A stretch of 64,000 nucleotides of DNA, from assembly GCA_000507305.1 (NCBI GenBank), contig DF239159.1:1827-65826 (forward strand), read 5' to 3'. Made by a program: the position numbers and the translations under genes. Under the pieces are notes generated by a model. It did not search any database. It had not been told where the DNA came from and saw only the letters and a program-made list of their open reading frames with translations. Positions 12,648 to 23,345 of the stretch are shown piece after piece. Source of the DNA: Breviolum minutum Mf 1.05b.01. Taxonomy: Eukaryota; Sar; Dinophyceae; Suessiales; Symbiodiniaceae. Position 1 is the stretch's first letter, and every line of letters starts with the position of its first letter.

Positions 12648-13594
12648 TAATTGCTAGGATACTGTATAGGTCTGTTGGATTGACCTGTAGTGATATACCC
12701 CCAAAATTGAGAGTCGTACGCTAAGTAAGTACTGTTGTTTCCTTCTTTCAACTAAAAAAAATGAGGTTAGTCTGATTTTTGTGTAACAGCCAATTTGGGG
12801 ATGTTTCAAAATTAGGATCCCTAAACTGAATATTCATATAGCTCCCATTCAAATGTATGGTTTCGGATGTATTTTGGGTTAAGAGTTCAGACGATGCTGG
12901 CATCGTCCCTCCAAATGATCCGACAATTCATCCTGACTTCTCTGACCCACTGTTGGTCGGTCAGCTTGGCTGTTTTGCTCTCAGCAAGACCTCTTAGAAG
13001 TCACATCCTCGCTTGTGAATCAATTATACATACCTGGAACCTGTTTGTCCTCTATTTTGGGGTTTGAACCCTCCAAAAGAAGGCCCTTTCCATTCAAAAC
13101 AAGGGTCATTTGGGTTCCAGGTATATGTATGTATATATATATATTTAGGACTGCAGCAGCGAAACCAGGGGAATGAAATCCCTACTTTCGAGTTTTGGAA
13201 TCTCAAGTGTCGGGCAATACTGTATTTTTTTCCTACCATAGGATTTATGGAAGCATTTGGGAAATAGCCATGGAACGTTTTTTTTTTTTCGACAGCCCTT
13301 GAAGATTCGTAAATCTCCATGTTTGGGGTAGAGATTTGTTGGAAAACCCACTGGGTGGCTTTTCCTCTATCTATTGAAATTATGAATCTAAATTTGCTAA
13401 AAGGTTGCACGACCTTTTCAACGAAAAGAATGGGAACGTGTAGAGTGGTGAGAGTCATGTCGTGGGGAGGAACATCTAGTTTCCCTTATGAATTCAGGGT
13501 GCCTGGCAGCTAAGAGCTGGTTTGAGAGAGTTTCCTCCTGCATATTTTGGGAGGATAGCCATCCCCAAATCCCTTTATTGCTTCCCTTTCAGAT

Positions 13595-13745
13595 GGACAG
13601 AATTCACCAGCATTCACCAGTTGGCATGGGAAAATATCTTGCATGAAAATCCAGTCATCCCACGAGACCGTTGGCTGTGCATTTGCCGCTTTCATGTCAC
13701 CAGCGTTGGCTCTGAGATCATGACCAAACATGGCGTTTTCAAAAA
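13595..13745 (+). CDS. Weak candidate exon
   Basis: Following a TTTCAG acceptor, a + frame reads WENILHENPVIPRDRW and then GSEIMTKHGVF. The GC content is higher than around it. The reverse strand is open too and no family is recognised. It lies about 350 bases before the bestrophin start and could be the end of an upstream gene. Confidence 0.25.
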
Positions 13746-14092
13746 GTGTGGCAAGTGGAACTTGATGCATTGCCAATTTTGTGTATTCTTGTTTTTTCCA
13801 AAAAAATCTGTATTTTTGCTTGCAAAATCTTTGTGGATCAATCAGGCTTAACGAATCGATATTGGGCTCCGAAACATCTTTTGGGAGCCCTTTGGATTGG
13901 AAATTGTCCAGTCAGTCACATGAAAAACGATAACTAAGAGGAAGGACACGGAAGCATATTCCAACTCTCAAGAAGGGATTGATGGAATCCAACTCATACC
14001 GCTGTTTTGATTTAACATATCTTTTTAAACAGATTGACCTGTCATCTCTGTTTCTTCTATTTGATCACCACGATTGTGTGGTTTTCCCTACC

Positions 14093-16665
14093 ATGTCGTC
14101 AGCGCGTTCTTCGAGTGACTCGGACGATGGTTTGCTGAAAGCCTTGAGTGCTGATTCTGCCACGGGCGGAAGTGGCGCTAGCGGCTGTGGCTTTTGTGGT
14201 GGTTGTTGCGCATTACAACGAAGCAGATCAGGGCACGAAGTGGTCACTTACAAGGCTCATACTGCAGGCACAACGGAAACAAGATGGATTCGGCGATTTT
14301 GGGGGGAAGGAACTGGAGATATGAAGATGAGGAGTTTGATTTGATTGACGTGATTCGTTTTGAATGGAATTGACTTGGACAGTTTTGGATGGATTATGAT
14401 TGATGGATTGGATTTAATTGGTATTTTTTGGGGCATTTTCACTTTTCAGGCTATTTTTCTTTTCCTTGGTCAAGGCAATTGGTGAATGTTAGTGAACTAC
14501 TGGTAGTTATGGATGTTTTCCTGAAAAGGTACTTCGTTGGTGAATCATCATGAATCATGCAGACAGAAATCAAAAATACTCAGACGCAATGGGGAAGATT
14601 CCAGTTTCAACTGGACACTGCTCTTCTTCGAAACATTCATGGAAGTGGAAAATGGGATGTCTCCAATCTTAGTTTCATTTCATTTAGGGTAATTTTCCAC
14701 TTCCATGATTGCGGGAGAAAGGGTACTTGGATGTCCCAGGAAGTTACTAAAAGGTGTAGGTTATAACCCCAACATACCCCATATGTAAGTAGGTGAAATA
14801 ACCCATTGATCCTAACCATTGATCCTAACTTCCTGGGACATCCAAGTAGACCAATGCCAACTTCATTGCTCTTTCTGACTGCTGAAGGATGCGATTGTGG
14901 AGGCTGGCTACGGACCGTTTTTTTCCTCCGTGGACGGCCGATACTGCACGTGCTGCCGCCACTACTAGCAATTAGTGCCCTGGATGATCCAACGTTTAAA
15001 GGGGACTTAGGTTGGTATGATTTCATGGAATTTCCACACAAATTCATAGGTCCCAAAACCGAACTTTTTGCAGAACTCCTTGTTGCTTCCGTTTTTTTTG
15101 CTTCAAAACGAGTCGAGTTTTTCCCTCCCGAGACATTTCAGGTCTTATGACCGTCTTCTCCGCAATGGTCAAAGATCCGCATACTGCGCTTGGAAACGAA
15201 TGGGACTTTCCCAAATTGGAAGATCTCTTGAAGGACCACATGGCTGACCTCTCATTTTTTTACGCTGGATTAAGATAGGGTTGTAGCTTAAACACACCAA
15301 AGACCGGAAAGATGAAATACACGCCAAATTCAGGAGATTTCAGCCCACATGTTTGGGGCCAAAAAATTGCATCTTGACTTCCCAAACAAAGGTACACCCC
15401 GGAAGATTAACATGCATAATCATGGAGGTTTGGTTCAGATGATTTTCCTTTCTAAATGGGTTTTTTTGCAGGTTCCAGCCGTTAATCTTCCAGGGTGTTT
15501 CACAACCAACTCTTTTCATCTTCCCTTTTTTTTTGGGCTTTTTGGATGCCACGTAGACCATGTAGGAAGACTATGCCCTGCTGCTGACACCCTTGTCCTT
15601 CCTGCTGGTCTATCGCCTGAACCGAAGCGCCGTGCGCTTTTACGACGCGCGCGCGGCGGCCGGAAAGCTGATCGAAACCTGCCGCGTGTTGGCAGGTGAA
15701 GCGGTACGCTTCTGTGCGCATGACCCAGGTGAAACGGAAAAAAACGGGTGAAACGGATCTTAGAGGTCTTTTTGAAGGGGGCGGGGGAGGCATTTTGGAA
15801 GGATTTTTTTTTTCCAATTTAAATGAATCAAGGTTCATCTTGTGATGACTGACTTTTTTTTGGGGGGAGTTGAGTGACATTTTCTCAGATTGAATATGAA
15901 ATCCCCCGCCAAAAAGGTGGCAAAAAATCAGCTTTCAACAGGGTCAAGACTCAAGCTTGACCTATGAGTTGTATGGTGTTGAGGCAAGTCAGATTGCATA
16001 TACCAACGTTTTTAGCCAGACTTTTTGCCCAATTCAACTCTAGACCTTGAGGTGCTGGCCGTTTGAAAAATGTCTGAGTGTCACCCCAAATAGTGGTTTG
16101 GTAGGGGCGTTATCCCAAAATTTACCTCGGTTCAGGAACTATGATGTTTGGTGAAATACATGGTCAAATCTCTTCAGATATACCACAGGAATTATATTAC
16201 CCACAAAACACGTGTGTCGCCCACACAGGGTCTAGGGTTTAGAGTTTTAGGGTTTAGGTTTAGGGTTTTAGAGTTTTAGGATTTTAGGTTGGGTTTTTGG
16301 GTTTTAGGGTAGAGGATTTACTGTAGGGTTCAGGGTTTGCGAGGGAGTTCGGTCAAGGACCCACCTCCCAAGCATGACAAATGATCAACTTCCCCCATGC
16401 CCAAAATCCTCACGCCGGCCCAGGTTTTTTTAGCTTTCCTAGGGGTGGGGTAGGTTACGTTCGAGAAGGGGAAGGTTGGGGATATCCGGGCATCCTCTCC
16501 CCTGGAGGTGCCACGGAGGAACTCTGCCGTTGGATTGTCAGCTTTCCTGTGGCGACCCGCAACTTTCTGCGGAATCAGCCTACAGAGCTGATGGAATTGG
16601 AAGGAAGCATGGCTGGGGGAGTTGGAACCTTCCAGAGGTGCTGGATAGTGGGAATAGTGGGATGA
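14093..16665 (+). CDS. Bestrophin-family anion channel, 5' five exons
   Basis: This is a bestrophin/UPF0187-type membrane channel (PF01062), normally conducting chloride or bicarbonate. The exons join in phase. Exon 1, 14093-14267 (ATG, Ser/Asp-rich then Cys-rich head), has a GC donor. Exon 2, 14888-14974 (WLRTVFFLRGRPILHVLPPLL), has GT. Exon 3, 15142-15218 (VFSAMVKDPHTALGNEW), has GA. Exon 4, 15566-15728 (LTPLSFLLVYRLNRSAVRF then YDARAAAGKLI), is the family's LSLLLVFRTNxSxxRFxEAR signature and has GT. Exon 5 starts 16508 and gives WIVSFPVATRNFLRNQ, the family's WxxAFPxALxxHLR. The donor and acceptor of intron 3 share the word GAAGA. The exon 5 end and the middle of the protein are unresolved. 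The start is chosen because the frame begins with an acidic cytosolic head and gives exact phase closure. If the protein is plastid-associated it could carry bicarbonate; that is inference. Confidence 0.85.
14724..14848. mobile_element. Family-F MITE with TA target duplication
   Basis: The sequence reads TA, then CTTGGATGTCCCAGGAAGTT, and ends AACTTCCTGGGACATCCAAG followed by TA. The terminal inverted repeats are about 20 bp. The copy lies in intron 1 of the bestrophin gene. Copies at 35920-36058 and 61853-61977 have the same ends and the same TA flanks. Confidence 0.88.
15391..15498. repeat. Hairpin related to family A, in a bestrophin intron
   Basis: The ends ACACCCCGGAAGATTAACATG and GTTAATCTTCCAGGGTGT are inverted. 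The element sits within intron 3 (15219-15565), the intron that has a GA donor. Confidence 0.8.
16228..16335. repeat. Degenerate TTTAGGG-like tract
   Basis: Repeats of GGGTTTAGAGTTTTAGGG and TTTAGGGTTTTAG form about 100 bases resembling the plant/alveolate telomere heptamer. It lies inside a bestrophin intron, so it is interstitial. Confidence 0.7.
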
Positions 16666-16689
16666 TATTCCATCAAGCCAAGTCCGGAC

Positions 16690-16830
16690 AAATGGGGGGT
16701 TACCCTCCCACAAAACGAATCCATATCCCACCGTTCACGAGGAAGGAAGTTCGGAAAATCATCGACTTCAAAAATGCCCCCCACTGGTAGGGGATATGTG
16801 ATCCTTTCCAAGGAGGGTATAGAATATTGC
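16690..16830. repeat. Interspersed element, family L
   Basis: It begins TACCCTCCCAC and ends GGAGGGTATAG, with CATCGACTTCAAAAA in the middle. A second copy lies at 22839-22975 with the same order of blocks, including ATCCATCGACTTCAAAAAG and AGGAGGGTAT. The copy overlaps the undetermined end of bestrophin exon 5, so that exon probably ends before 16690. Confidence 0.75.
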
Positions 16831-18228
16831 CCATTTTTTGGAAGATTTTGAAAGGTGGCGTCGATCAACTTTTATTAAGTTTTCCGGTTCCCCCCCATGT
16901 GGTAGGGGATACTGATTGCGTTGCCATTCCCCGGTTCCAAATCCAGGGGGTGATTCACATCGGAGCTTTGACAATGTGATTTCCGAATTTCGCATCATAG
17001 TAGGGGATAGTCATCAATCCAAATATGAGCGCGGTGGTTCAATGTACCAACTTTTTTGCAGATTCTTGATTTTTCAGGTGGGGTTGTTCGTGAGTTACGA
17101 ACAACTCCTTGGAGGAGTTGGTCACTTGAGACCCGACATTTTTGAGGTGGCCGAAAAAAGAATTTGGCAGATAACAGGTTACAGGATGAACCGTGAGGTT
17201 AGGGGTAGTAGAGGCCACGAGGCCACGTGTAAATTGCTTTTTTGAATTTCGGGGTTCCCGAATTTTGAGACAGACCCACTTGGAATGTTGAGAATTTTTC
17301 AGCTGATTTCCAAATGGCATTTTTTTTTTTGAAATTGACGCACCCTCATCAATATTTCGCTCTTCCAAACTTGTGGAAGTGGACAACTTTCAATGAGCAG
17401 TTTGACTTTTAAAGAAACTTTTCCCAGCTGTCCCTCCAAATCTAATGTTACACTTCAAAACTGCGTGCTTCAAGAAGATGAGTTTGGTTTGGTTCCTGGG
17501 AGTATCGGACCATACGATTTTTTGAGAGAGATCTCTCCAACAGTGCGGTCATGTCAGACTGAGTCCATTTTTAATTCCTGAAGTTTCCAAAACCATATAA
17601 GCCACTGCACTAAATCCAATCAAGGAGGGCATCTTTCACTGGGCACTTGCCTTAGAAAAGCCCGGCTGCTCATCAGGAATCTTGAGGGAGAAGGAGATTG
17701 AACGCCTTAAGAAACTTGGAGCAAAAAGAGCTTGAATACCCCTTTGGTAAAGGAACATAGGAATGGAAATATCCCCATTTTCAATATAGATGTTCATTCA
17801 GAGTCCATTTTCCAGCCAGCTATGTTACCAGAGTGTAGATGGAATGGTTTTGTGAGAAATCTTGGAAGATGACTTTGGGGTTATGGTACTGCTGATGGCT
17901 GATTTTCTGCCACCCCTTTGGGAACATTTAATCCTGAAAGAGTAGGATCAACCAGGTTCACTGCCATCGGTGAGTAGAGTGGTCATCAACATTGAACATT
18001 TTGCACAACATGTTTCGGGTATAACAATAGGTGCGTCCCCCGCTAACCGTGGATTTTTTTTGGTCGTTCGCAACAAACGCACTCAATGACACACATTGGT
18101 GATTACATATGTGTACCATAATCCCAGTGGAAAGTGAAGGTTCTCGGCCACGTTTCAAAAAAGTTTCACTCGTCATGCTGAGCCAGGAGCCAGCATCCGG
18201 GGAGGGGTCTCAGCATCCAAGGTACTTA
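16831..18228. other. Probable continuation of the bestrophin gene, unresolved
   Basis: A likely C-terminal microexon ends at 17746: reading back from a GT donor at 17747 the frame gives ELEYPFG, the family's ELExPFG motif. Its acceptor lies somewhere between 17686 and 17728. I did not find the exon between 16665 and this one, nor a stop codon. The GC-rich stretch 18400-18480 (KAPEEAANDALYG) may be a further tail exon. Confidence 0.4.
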
Positions 18229-18308
18229 GAGGTTCAGGATACTTAGTACGTGGATATTAACCAGGGTTATAACCTCTATAAGTGGGTTGTATGTCCCCTA
18301 ACTAGGAT
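18229..18308. repeat. Left half of an inverted element pair
   Basis: It starts GAGGTTCAGGATACTTAGTA and contains AAGTGGGTTGTATGTCCCCT. The same 20-base start occurs inverted at 19427-19446, and the GTTGTATGTCCCC block recurs directly at 19379-19400. It resembles the inner part of family E. Confidence 0.75.
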
Positions 18309-18540
18309 CTTGAAAACCTCTCTTTGGAAAATTTGGGTTCGTTGTCTAGTTTTTGAAACTTTTATCAACTACCTGTTTCGAGCACTGACTGCATGTTGCG
18401 CAGGGCTGGCGAAGTCGAAGGCTCCAGAAGAAGCAGCCAATGACGCTCTGTACGGGGTTCGTCCCCGCACCTCGAACAAGGACACCGCCCGTCATATCGC
18501 AATTCTTCCTTCCTACAGCGTACAACCATCCACCTTGAAC

Positions 18541-19260
18541 ATGTCCAGCGCCATGAATGTATAGTATAGTCACCTTCACATCTACCATGCCAACGCCTGC
18601 ATTTTCCCAGGAGCGCAACCGGGGCACGAAGAGCAGCTTTTTCTTGAGTCGCCGCGTGGGGACCCCAGGTAAACCACATTTAATACAGAAATGTTAGATA
18701 GAAAGTTGTCATACTTGAAAGTTGAAAAGGATGCAACAACACTGCCGTTCGCTTGATCAGGAGCGGAATCGCCGCGCGCACTCTCTGAATTTCAACACCG
18801 CACCAGCGGCATCTGCAGCGGCGGCGGGAGATGCGTCAGGAGCTTATTACTTATTCTGTTTTATTTTGCTGTCACGGGAAGGTAAAATTGGTTTTGCCTC
18901 ATGCACTTTTATCTTGATGTGATGCAGCTCCATGCTGAGGCTGCACAGCATCGTGGTTGACAGATGCTTCCTTGAGCGTCTGTGCACCGATGCCCCCGCG
19001 CCGCCGGCTGCTGGTGCGAAGGAGTTTCGACTCCGCAGGGTGGGGCGCAACACCCTCAGCGCCATCATGAGGCTCGGAAAAGGGCAACGGAAACATGATT
19101 ATACATATTTTTCTGTTCTCAAACTTGAAGGAAACATATTTTTGATTTCAACCTCATGTCAATGCGCACAGGCGCGACCCCACCGTTTGCCATGAAAAAG
19201 TCAAGTTCTACGACTTCTTCGTCCACGAGTTGTCGTACGAGGCCCTGCGCTCCGCTTCTT
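18541..19260 (+). CDS. Unrecognised protein, five phase-compatible GC-rich exons (partial)
   Basis: Exon 18541-18558 (MSSAMN, possible start; GT donor) joins 18611-18668 (RNRGTKSSFFLSRRVGTP; GT). That joins 18761-18839 (ESPRALSEFQHRTSG; GA), then 18940-19071 (LHSIVVDRCFLERLC and EFRLRRVGRNTLSAIM; GC), then 19172-19260 (KVKFYDFFVHELSYEALR; possible GT). All acceptors are AG followed by G and the phases close without a stop. I do not recognise the family. The product is basic, with an Ala/Pro-rich linker and no obvious membrane segment. The alternative acceptor for the fourth exon (AG at 18926-18927) keeps the same frame. The 3' end is not found. The exon GC content is much higher than that of its neighbours. 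Confidence 0.55.
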
Positions 19261-19371
19261 GTCAGTTCATATCTTCCAAAATGATTTTTAATTATAAAAC
19301 AAATATCATAAGTACAAGTATATACCGGGTAACGCTGCGTGATTATGTCTCGCCAACGAGAAGCTCAACAT

Positions 19372-19447
19372 CTGTAAGTGGGTTGTATGTCCCCTAACTA
19401 GGGTTATAAACCTACAATAACCAGTTACTAAGTATCCTGAACCTCGA
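19372..19447. repeat. Right half of an inverted element pair
   Basis: It contains AAGTGGGTTGTATGTCCCCT and ends TACTAAGTATCCTGAACCTC, the exact reverse complement of the start of the 18229 copy. Together the two halves bracket the exon cluster at 18541-19260. Confidence 0.75.
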
Positions 19448-20220
19448 AGTACACAATGAAACCTTTACACATCCCGTTCTATGAACAACTTTAATCCACC
19501 ACGAATTGAACTGTGGGATGTTGAGGGATATTGTAGCTAATCTTCCTTGGAGGAGGTTTGCCCCCCAAACACTGAAATGAAATCCTGATTGGTCACTGAT
19601 GGGATTCTTGTAATGGGCTAATAAAGAAGATGGTAGTAGCTTCACTGTCCAAACACTAACAATTCGCATCTGCCAGGAAGCCATCCCAAAAGGAAGGTAT
19701 GGTAGTTTCAGGCAAGGTAATTCCTACATCTCCCCATATAGCCCAAACAAGTAGATTTTTCTAAACTTCACTGTTCAGTCCTGGTGAATTGCAGCTAATC
19801 GGGAAGGGTTGGGGATTCTGGTTGGATCCTCGGTGACAGGGATTATGACATTCCTCATGACATAGGAATCCCTACGAAACAACCAGTGCCTGGCAATTCT
19901 GCTGGTGACGTTTTGGGGATGGTTAAGTGGCCCTTTCAAAGGTTAAGTGACCTCCAACTGGGGGATGACAAGGTGACTTTGAATCACCTGGTACATTGTG
20001 GTAGAATGGGATAAGGAGTTGCTAAGTTTGTTTTTTTTGTGTGGCGTAAACGCGGCAATTGGGATGACATTCTGAGGAAGATCGGGCTCAACAATTTGTA
20101 GTTTATATGCACTAAACATCACCATACTACCTAGTACACTTGCGGATCTCACTTTACGATATATATCCTTTAAGAAACGTAAAAAACAATCAGAATAATA
20201 TGTATAAATATATATATATA
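19448..20220. other. Spacer, nothing coding seen
   Basis: This is AT-leaning sequence with partial MITE-like blocks (for example CCCTTTCAAAGGTTAAGTG near 19930) and a TA microsatellite at 20200-20220. The open frames here have no coding character. Confidence 0.5.
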
Positions 20221-20879
20221 GGGGGTAACGACTAGATGGCACACAAGATCTCGAAACTAAGATGGCACAATTGGGCCATTTTCCAATTATGTTTTTTTTC
20301 CCCCTGGGATAGATTTAAGATGGCACCTTCACCTTGTGCCATCTTAGTGTATATTGTTTTTGGGGTTATTTTGGGCCATTTTGACGTAATTAGATCTATG
20401 GCGAAGGAAATCTTGTGTGCCATCTTATCGTGGCACCAAAATTTTCGGAATTTTGGTTCAAGTCTCCTTTTCAAGAATGCGCGTTGTCAACAGTTTTTGG
20501 CCAATCTTGGCGCATAACCGAAATTTGAAGGGGGAAAGAAGCCGGTAATCACGCATGGACTATGCCCAAATTCTGCAACACTAAGATGCCCAAACTCTGC
20601 AAACACACTCTTCAAATTTCGGTTATGAGTTTTGAGCCAAGATTGGCCAGAAACTGATCAAAAGTTGTCATTTTTGAAAAGGAGAATTGAACAAGAAAAC
20701 CGCACTTTCTAAATTACACATTTTGGGTCTATATGCAGTATATGGCTTGTGTGCCATCTTAGTGTTGCAGAAATTGGGCATAGTCTCCTCATTTTCAACC
20801 ATCCATTTGTGAGTACAGGCTTCTTTCCCGTTTCAATTATGGGTTATGAGAAAAGATTGGCCAAACCCTCTTCAAAAAT

Positions 20880-20880
20880 N
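20880..20880. other. Assembly gap or ambiguous base (N)
   Basis: A single N lies exactly at the junction between the 213-bp-type repeat sequence and the TTAG satellite. The satellite's position inside the element may therefore be an assembly join. Confidence 0.95.
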
Positions 20881-21370
20881 GTTAGTTGGTTAGTTAGTTA
20901 GTTAGTTAGGTAGATAGTCAGTTAGTCAAGTAGTCAATTAGCAGTTAGTCAGTTAGTCAGTCAGTCAGTAAGCCAATTAGTCAGTTCGTCAGTTAATCAA
21001 TCTATCAATCAATCAGTTAGTCAGTCAGCTAGTTAGTCAATTAGTCAGTTCATCAGTTAGTCAATCAGTCAGTTCGTCTGTTAGTCAGTTAGCTAGTTAA
21101 TTAGTTAGTTAGTCAGTTAGTCAATTGGTCAGATAATCAATTAGTCAGTTAGTCAGGCAGTCAGCCAGTCAGTAATCAAATTAGGCGGTTCGTCAGAAAA
21201 TCAACCAGGCAAACTATTAGTCAGCCGGTCAGTCAGTCAGTCAGTCAGTCAGTCAGTCAGTCAGTCAGTCAGTCAGTCAATAGGTCAGCTTCACTTAGGC
21301 AATTACTCAGTTAATCAGACAGTCAATCAGTCAATTAGTCAGTTAGCTAGTTAGTCAGTTGGTCAATGTT
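20881..21370. repeat. Degenerate TTAG/TCAG satellite
   Basis: About 490 bases are built from GTTA, GTCA and closely related four-base units. The array is clean at 21228-21280 (TCAG)n and more decayed elsewhere. Confidence 0.95.
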
Positions 21371-21475
21371 TTTGCGCTGACTGTACTTGTCACTCACAGC
21401 AATCAATCTCTCCTATACGTTTCCTATTCTTGAAACTTCCGCCACCGCCTTGTGCGGTACTACTGGTATATGTTT

Positions 21476-22110
21476 TGTGTGCCATCTTAGTGTTGCAGAG
21501 TTTGGGCATAGGCTCCTCACTTTCAACCATCCATGTGTGATTACAAGCTTCTTTCCCCGTTCAAATTTCGGTTCTGAGCCAAGATTTGCCAAAAAATGTG
21601 CAAAATGACAATTTTTGAAAAGGAGAATTTAACCAAAAAAGCGCACCTTCCAAATTCCACATTTGGGGTCTATATGCAGTATAGGGTTTGTGTGCCATCT
21701 TAGTGTTGCAGAGTTTGGGCATAGCCTCTTCATTTTCAAGCATCCACGTGTGATTACAAGCTTCTTTCCCCCTTCAAATTTCTGTTCTAAGCCAAGATTT
21801 GCCAAGAACTGTGCAAAATGACAATTTTTGAAAAGGAGAATTGAACCAAAAAAGCGCACCTTCCAAATTCCACATTTGGGGTCTATATGCAGTATACGGT
21901 ATGTGTGCCATCTTAGTGTTGCAGAGTTTGGGCATAGCCTCCTCATTTTCAACGATCTATTTGGGAGGACAGGCATCTTTCCCTTTTGAATCTTGGGGGG
22001 TTATGAGCCACGATTGGCCCAAGACTTGAAAAGGAGAATTGAACCACAAAAGACAAACCTTCCAAATCCCCCCAGTTGGGGTTTATATGCAATATATGGT
22101 TTGTGTGCCA
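21476..22110. repeat. Tandem array of about 213-bp units
   Basis: The word TGTGCCATCTTAGTGTTGCAG recurs near 21478, 21691 and 21904. It is followed each time by GTTTGGGCATAG, a CTTCTTTCCC block, a GAGCCAAGATTTGCC block and CCACATTTGGGGTCTATATG. Diverged partial units lie at 20570-20870 and to about 22110. No unit has a sustained coding frame. Confidence 0.9.
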
Positions 22111-22714
22111 TATCTTGTCACCATCCATTCCCTGAGGTATGCATTCCCATGTCCGTCATAAGGTGCATGTCAGCTGCGTTCTGCACATCAAAAAACACGT
22201 TATATCACGTTATCTTCCAGGCATTTGGGTTGATAACAGGCACAAACATTGCAAATCACATGGGATCCACCATCACTGTCAAATACTAACATAAAATCGG
22301 TGTGCCATCTATCAGTGGCACACAACATTTTTTGTCACTGGTTTCATCCAAAAATGTTTTTTTCCTGTAAAGATGGCATATCGCCATCATTTCTCTTGTG
22401 CCATCTTGGCGTTACCCCCTATATATATATATATATCTATCATGCAACGCCATAAGGACCGGGTTTTGCAACTTTTTTTCTACCTCAGTGACCTGTTGTA
22501 TATTGAATTGTCATTAAGGTCAGCCAAGGGTTGGCTGGTTGGTTCTTCATGTTTTTGGTTGACTATTTGTTGAAAGGCATGTCCTGCAGTAATGAATCCC
22601 CTTCATTAAGGGATTCGTAGGACGTAGGATAGGATAGAAATCATGGACAATTTCTAAGCATCAATTACTGTAACCAGTGGTTGAGAAAAGGGTTTTGTTG
22701 TTTGACTGCATCAG

Positions 22715-22797
22715 TTCTACTGCCGCTGTAGGAAGGCCCCTGTGCAGACCTTGTACTGTTGCGATCGCCTGCGGCAAGCAGCCTTGCGTGCCACGAG
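22715..22797 (+). CDS. Candidate Cys-rich exon
   Basis: After GCATCAG a frame reads FYCRCRKAPVQTLYCCD and RLRQAALRAT and ends in phase 2 at a GT donor (22798). The paired cysteines suggest metal binding, but the family is not recognised. Other frames are open too, so this is tentative. Confidence 0.4.
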
Positions 22798-23243
22798 GTG
22801 GGTGGAATCCGTTGGGCATGGTAGGAATGGATGACAATAAGATACCCTCCATAGGGAACTAATAATATATACATCCCACCAAGACGGGAAGTTGGGAAAA
22901 TCCATCGACTTCAAAAAGTGCTATTTTTTTTGAGGGGGATATTCGTGATCGTTCTTAGGAGGGTATTGCTTATGGCTGTAAATCCTGGGGAAGGCTGAGA
23001 AAAGACGATGGTCCATTTGCCCTTGGGGTTACAGTTTCAGTGAAATGGCCCAGCGCATTGGAATGACTGGACCTAACTATCCCTTAACAAGACCTTCCTG
23101 AGAAGTCATCCGAATTGTTTTGTTTGAATCTTACACTCCTTGAATCTAAGATGTCCCCGAAAGACAATGGTTGGAAGATGTATTTCCTGTTGAAATAGTC
23201 CCTTTTTTGGGGACGATTTCGTTCGTTTTCCGGGCTGTAGTAG

Positions 23244-23345
23244 ATATTCTTCGTGCACGATCCGCCTTCAGGAGCAACCAGCGGGATCCATCGCCCTTAT
23301 CGGCTCAGATGTTTCAAAGCAACTTGGGGCGATTTTTGGAAGGGG
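23244..23345 (+). CDS. Candidate exon, possibly following the 22715 exon
   Basis: Starting after TAGTAG, the frame that fits the phase-2 end of the 22715-22797 exon reads YSSCTIRLQEQPAGSIALI and GSDVSKQLGAIFGRG. A second frame (SNQRDPSPLSAQMFQ) is also open. The end is not fixed and the function is unknown. Confidence 0.35.

Larger units (their letters stand above)
8695..14092. other. Intergenic or intronic, no firm gene
   Basis: This 5.4-kb stretch contains two family-A hairpins (9381-9453 and 12537-12647), a telomere-like patch near 10261 and a GC-rich open segment at 10411-10699. Short possible exons are a piece at about 9078-9113 (AVNGFDTFDALT, preceded by CCCCAG) and 13595-13745. The rest is AT-leaning with homopolymer runs, and I see nothing coding in it. 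Confidence 0.5.
20221..22419. mobile_element. 2.2-kb terminal-inverted-repeat element, non-autonomous
   Basis: The left end GGGGGTAACGACTAGATGGC and right end GCCATCTTGGCGTTACCCCC are inverted repeats over roughly 25 bases, extended by AAGATGGCACA-type words. Both ends abut TATATATA, so a TA duplication is likely but cannot be read out of the AT repeat. The interior holds no transposase-like frame. It holds repeated ATGGCAC(A)/TGTGCCAT words, a tandem array of about 213-bp units at 21476-22110 and a four-base satellite at 20881-21370. It is probably a non-autonomous DNA transposon. Confidence 0.8.

Noticed and set aside
20625-20650. GAGCCAAGATTGG as a relic of the dinoflagellate spliced leader (TTGGCTCAAG end)
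   Set aside because: Only the TTGGCTCA core matches and it recurs as part of the 213-bp tandem units, so it is not positioned at a gene start.
20560-22110. CRISPR-like regular repeats
   Set aside because: The units are about 213 bp tandem copies without short direct repeats and unique spacers, and the genome is eukaryotic.
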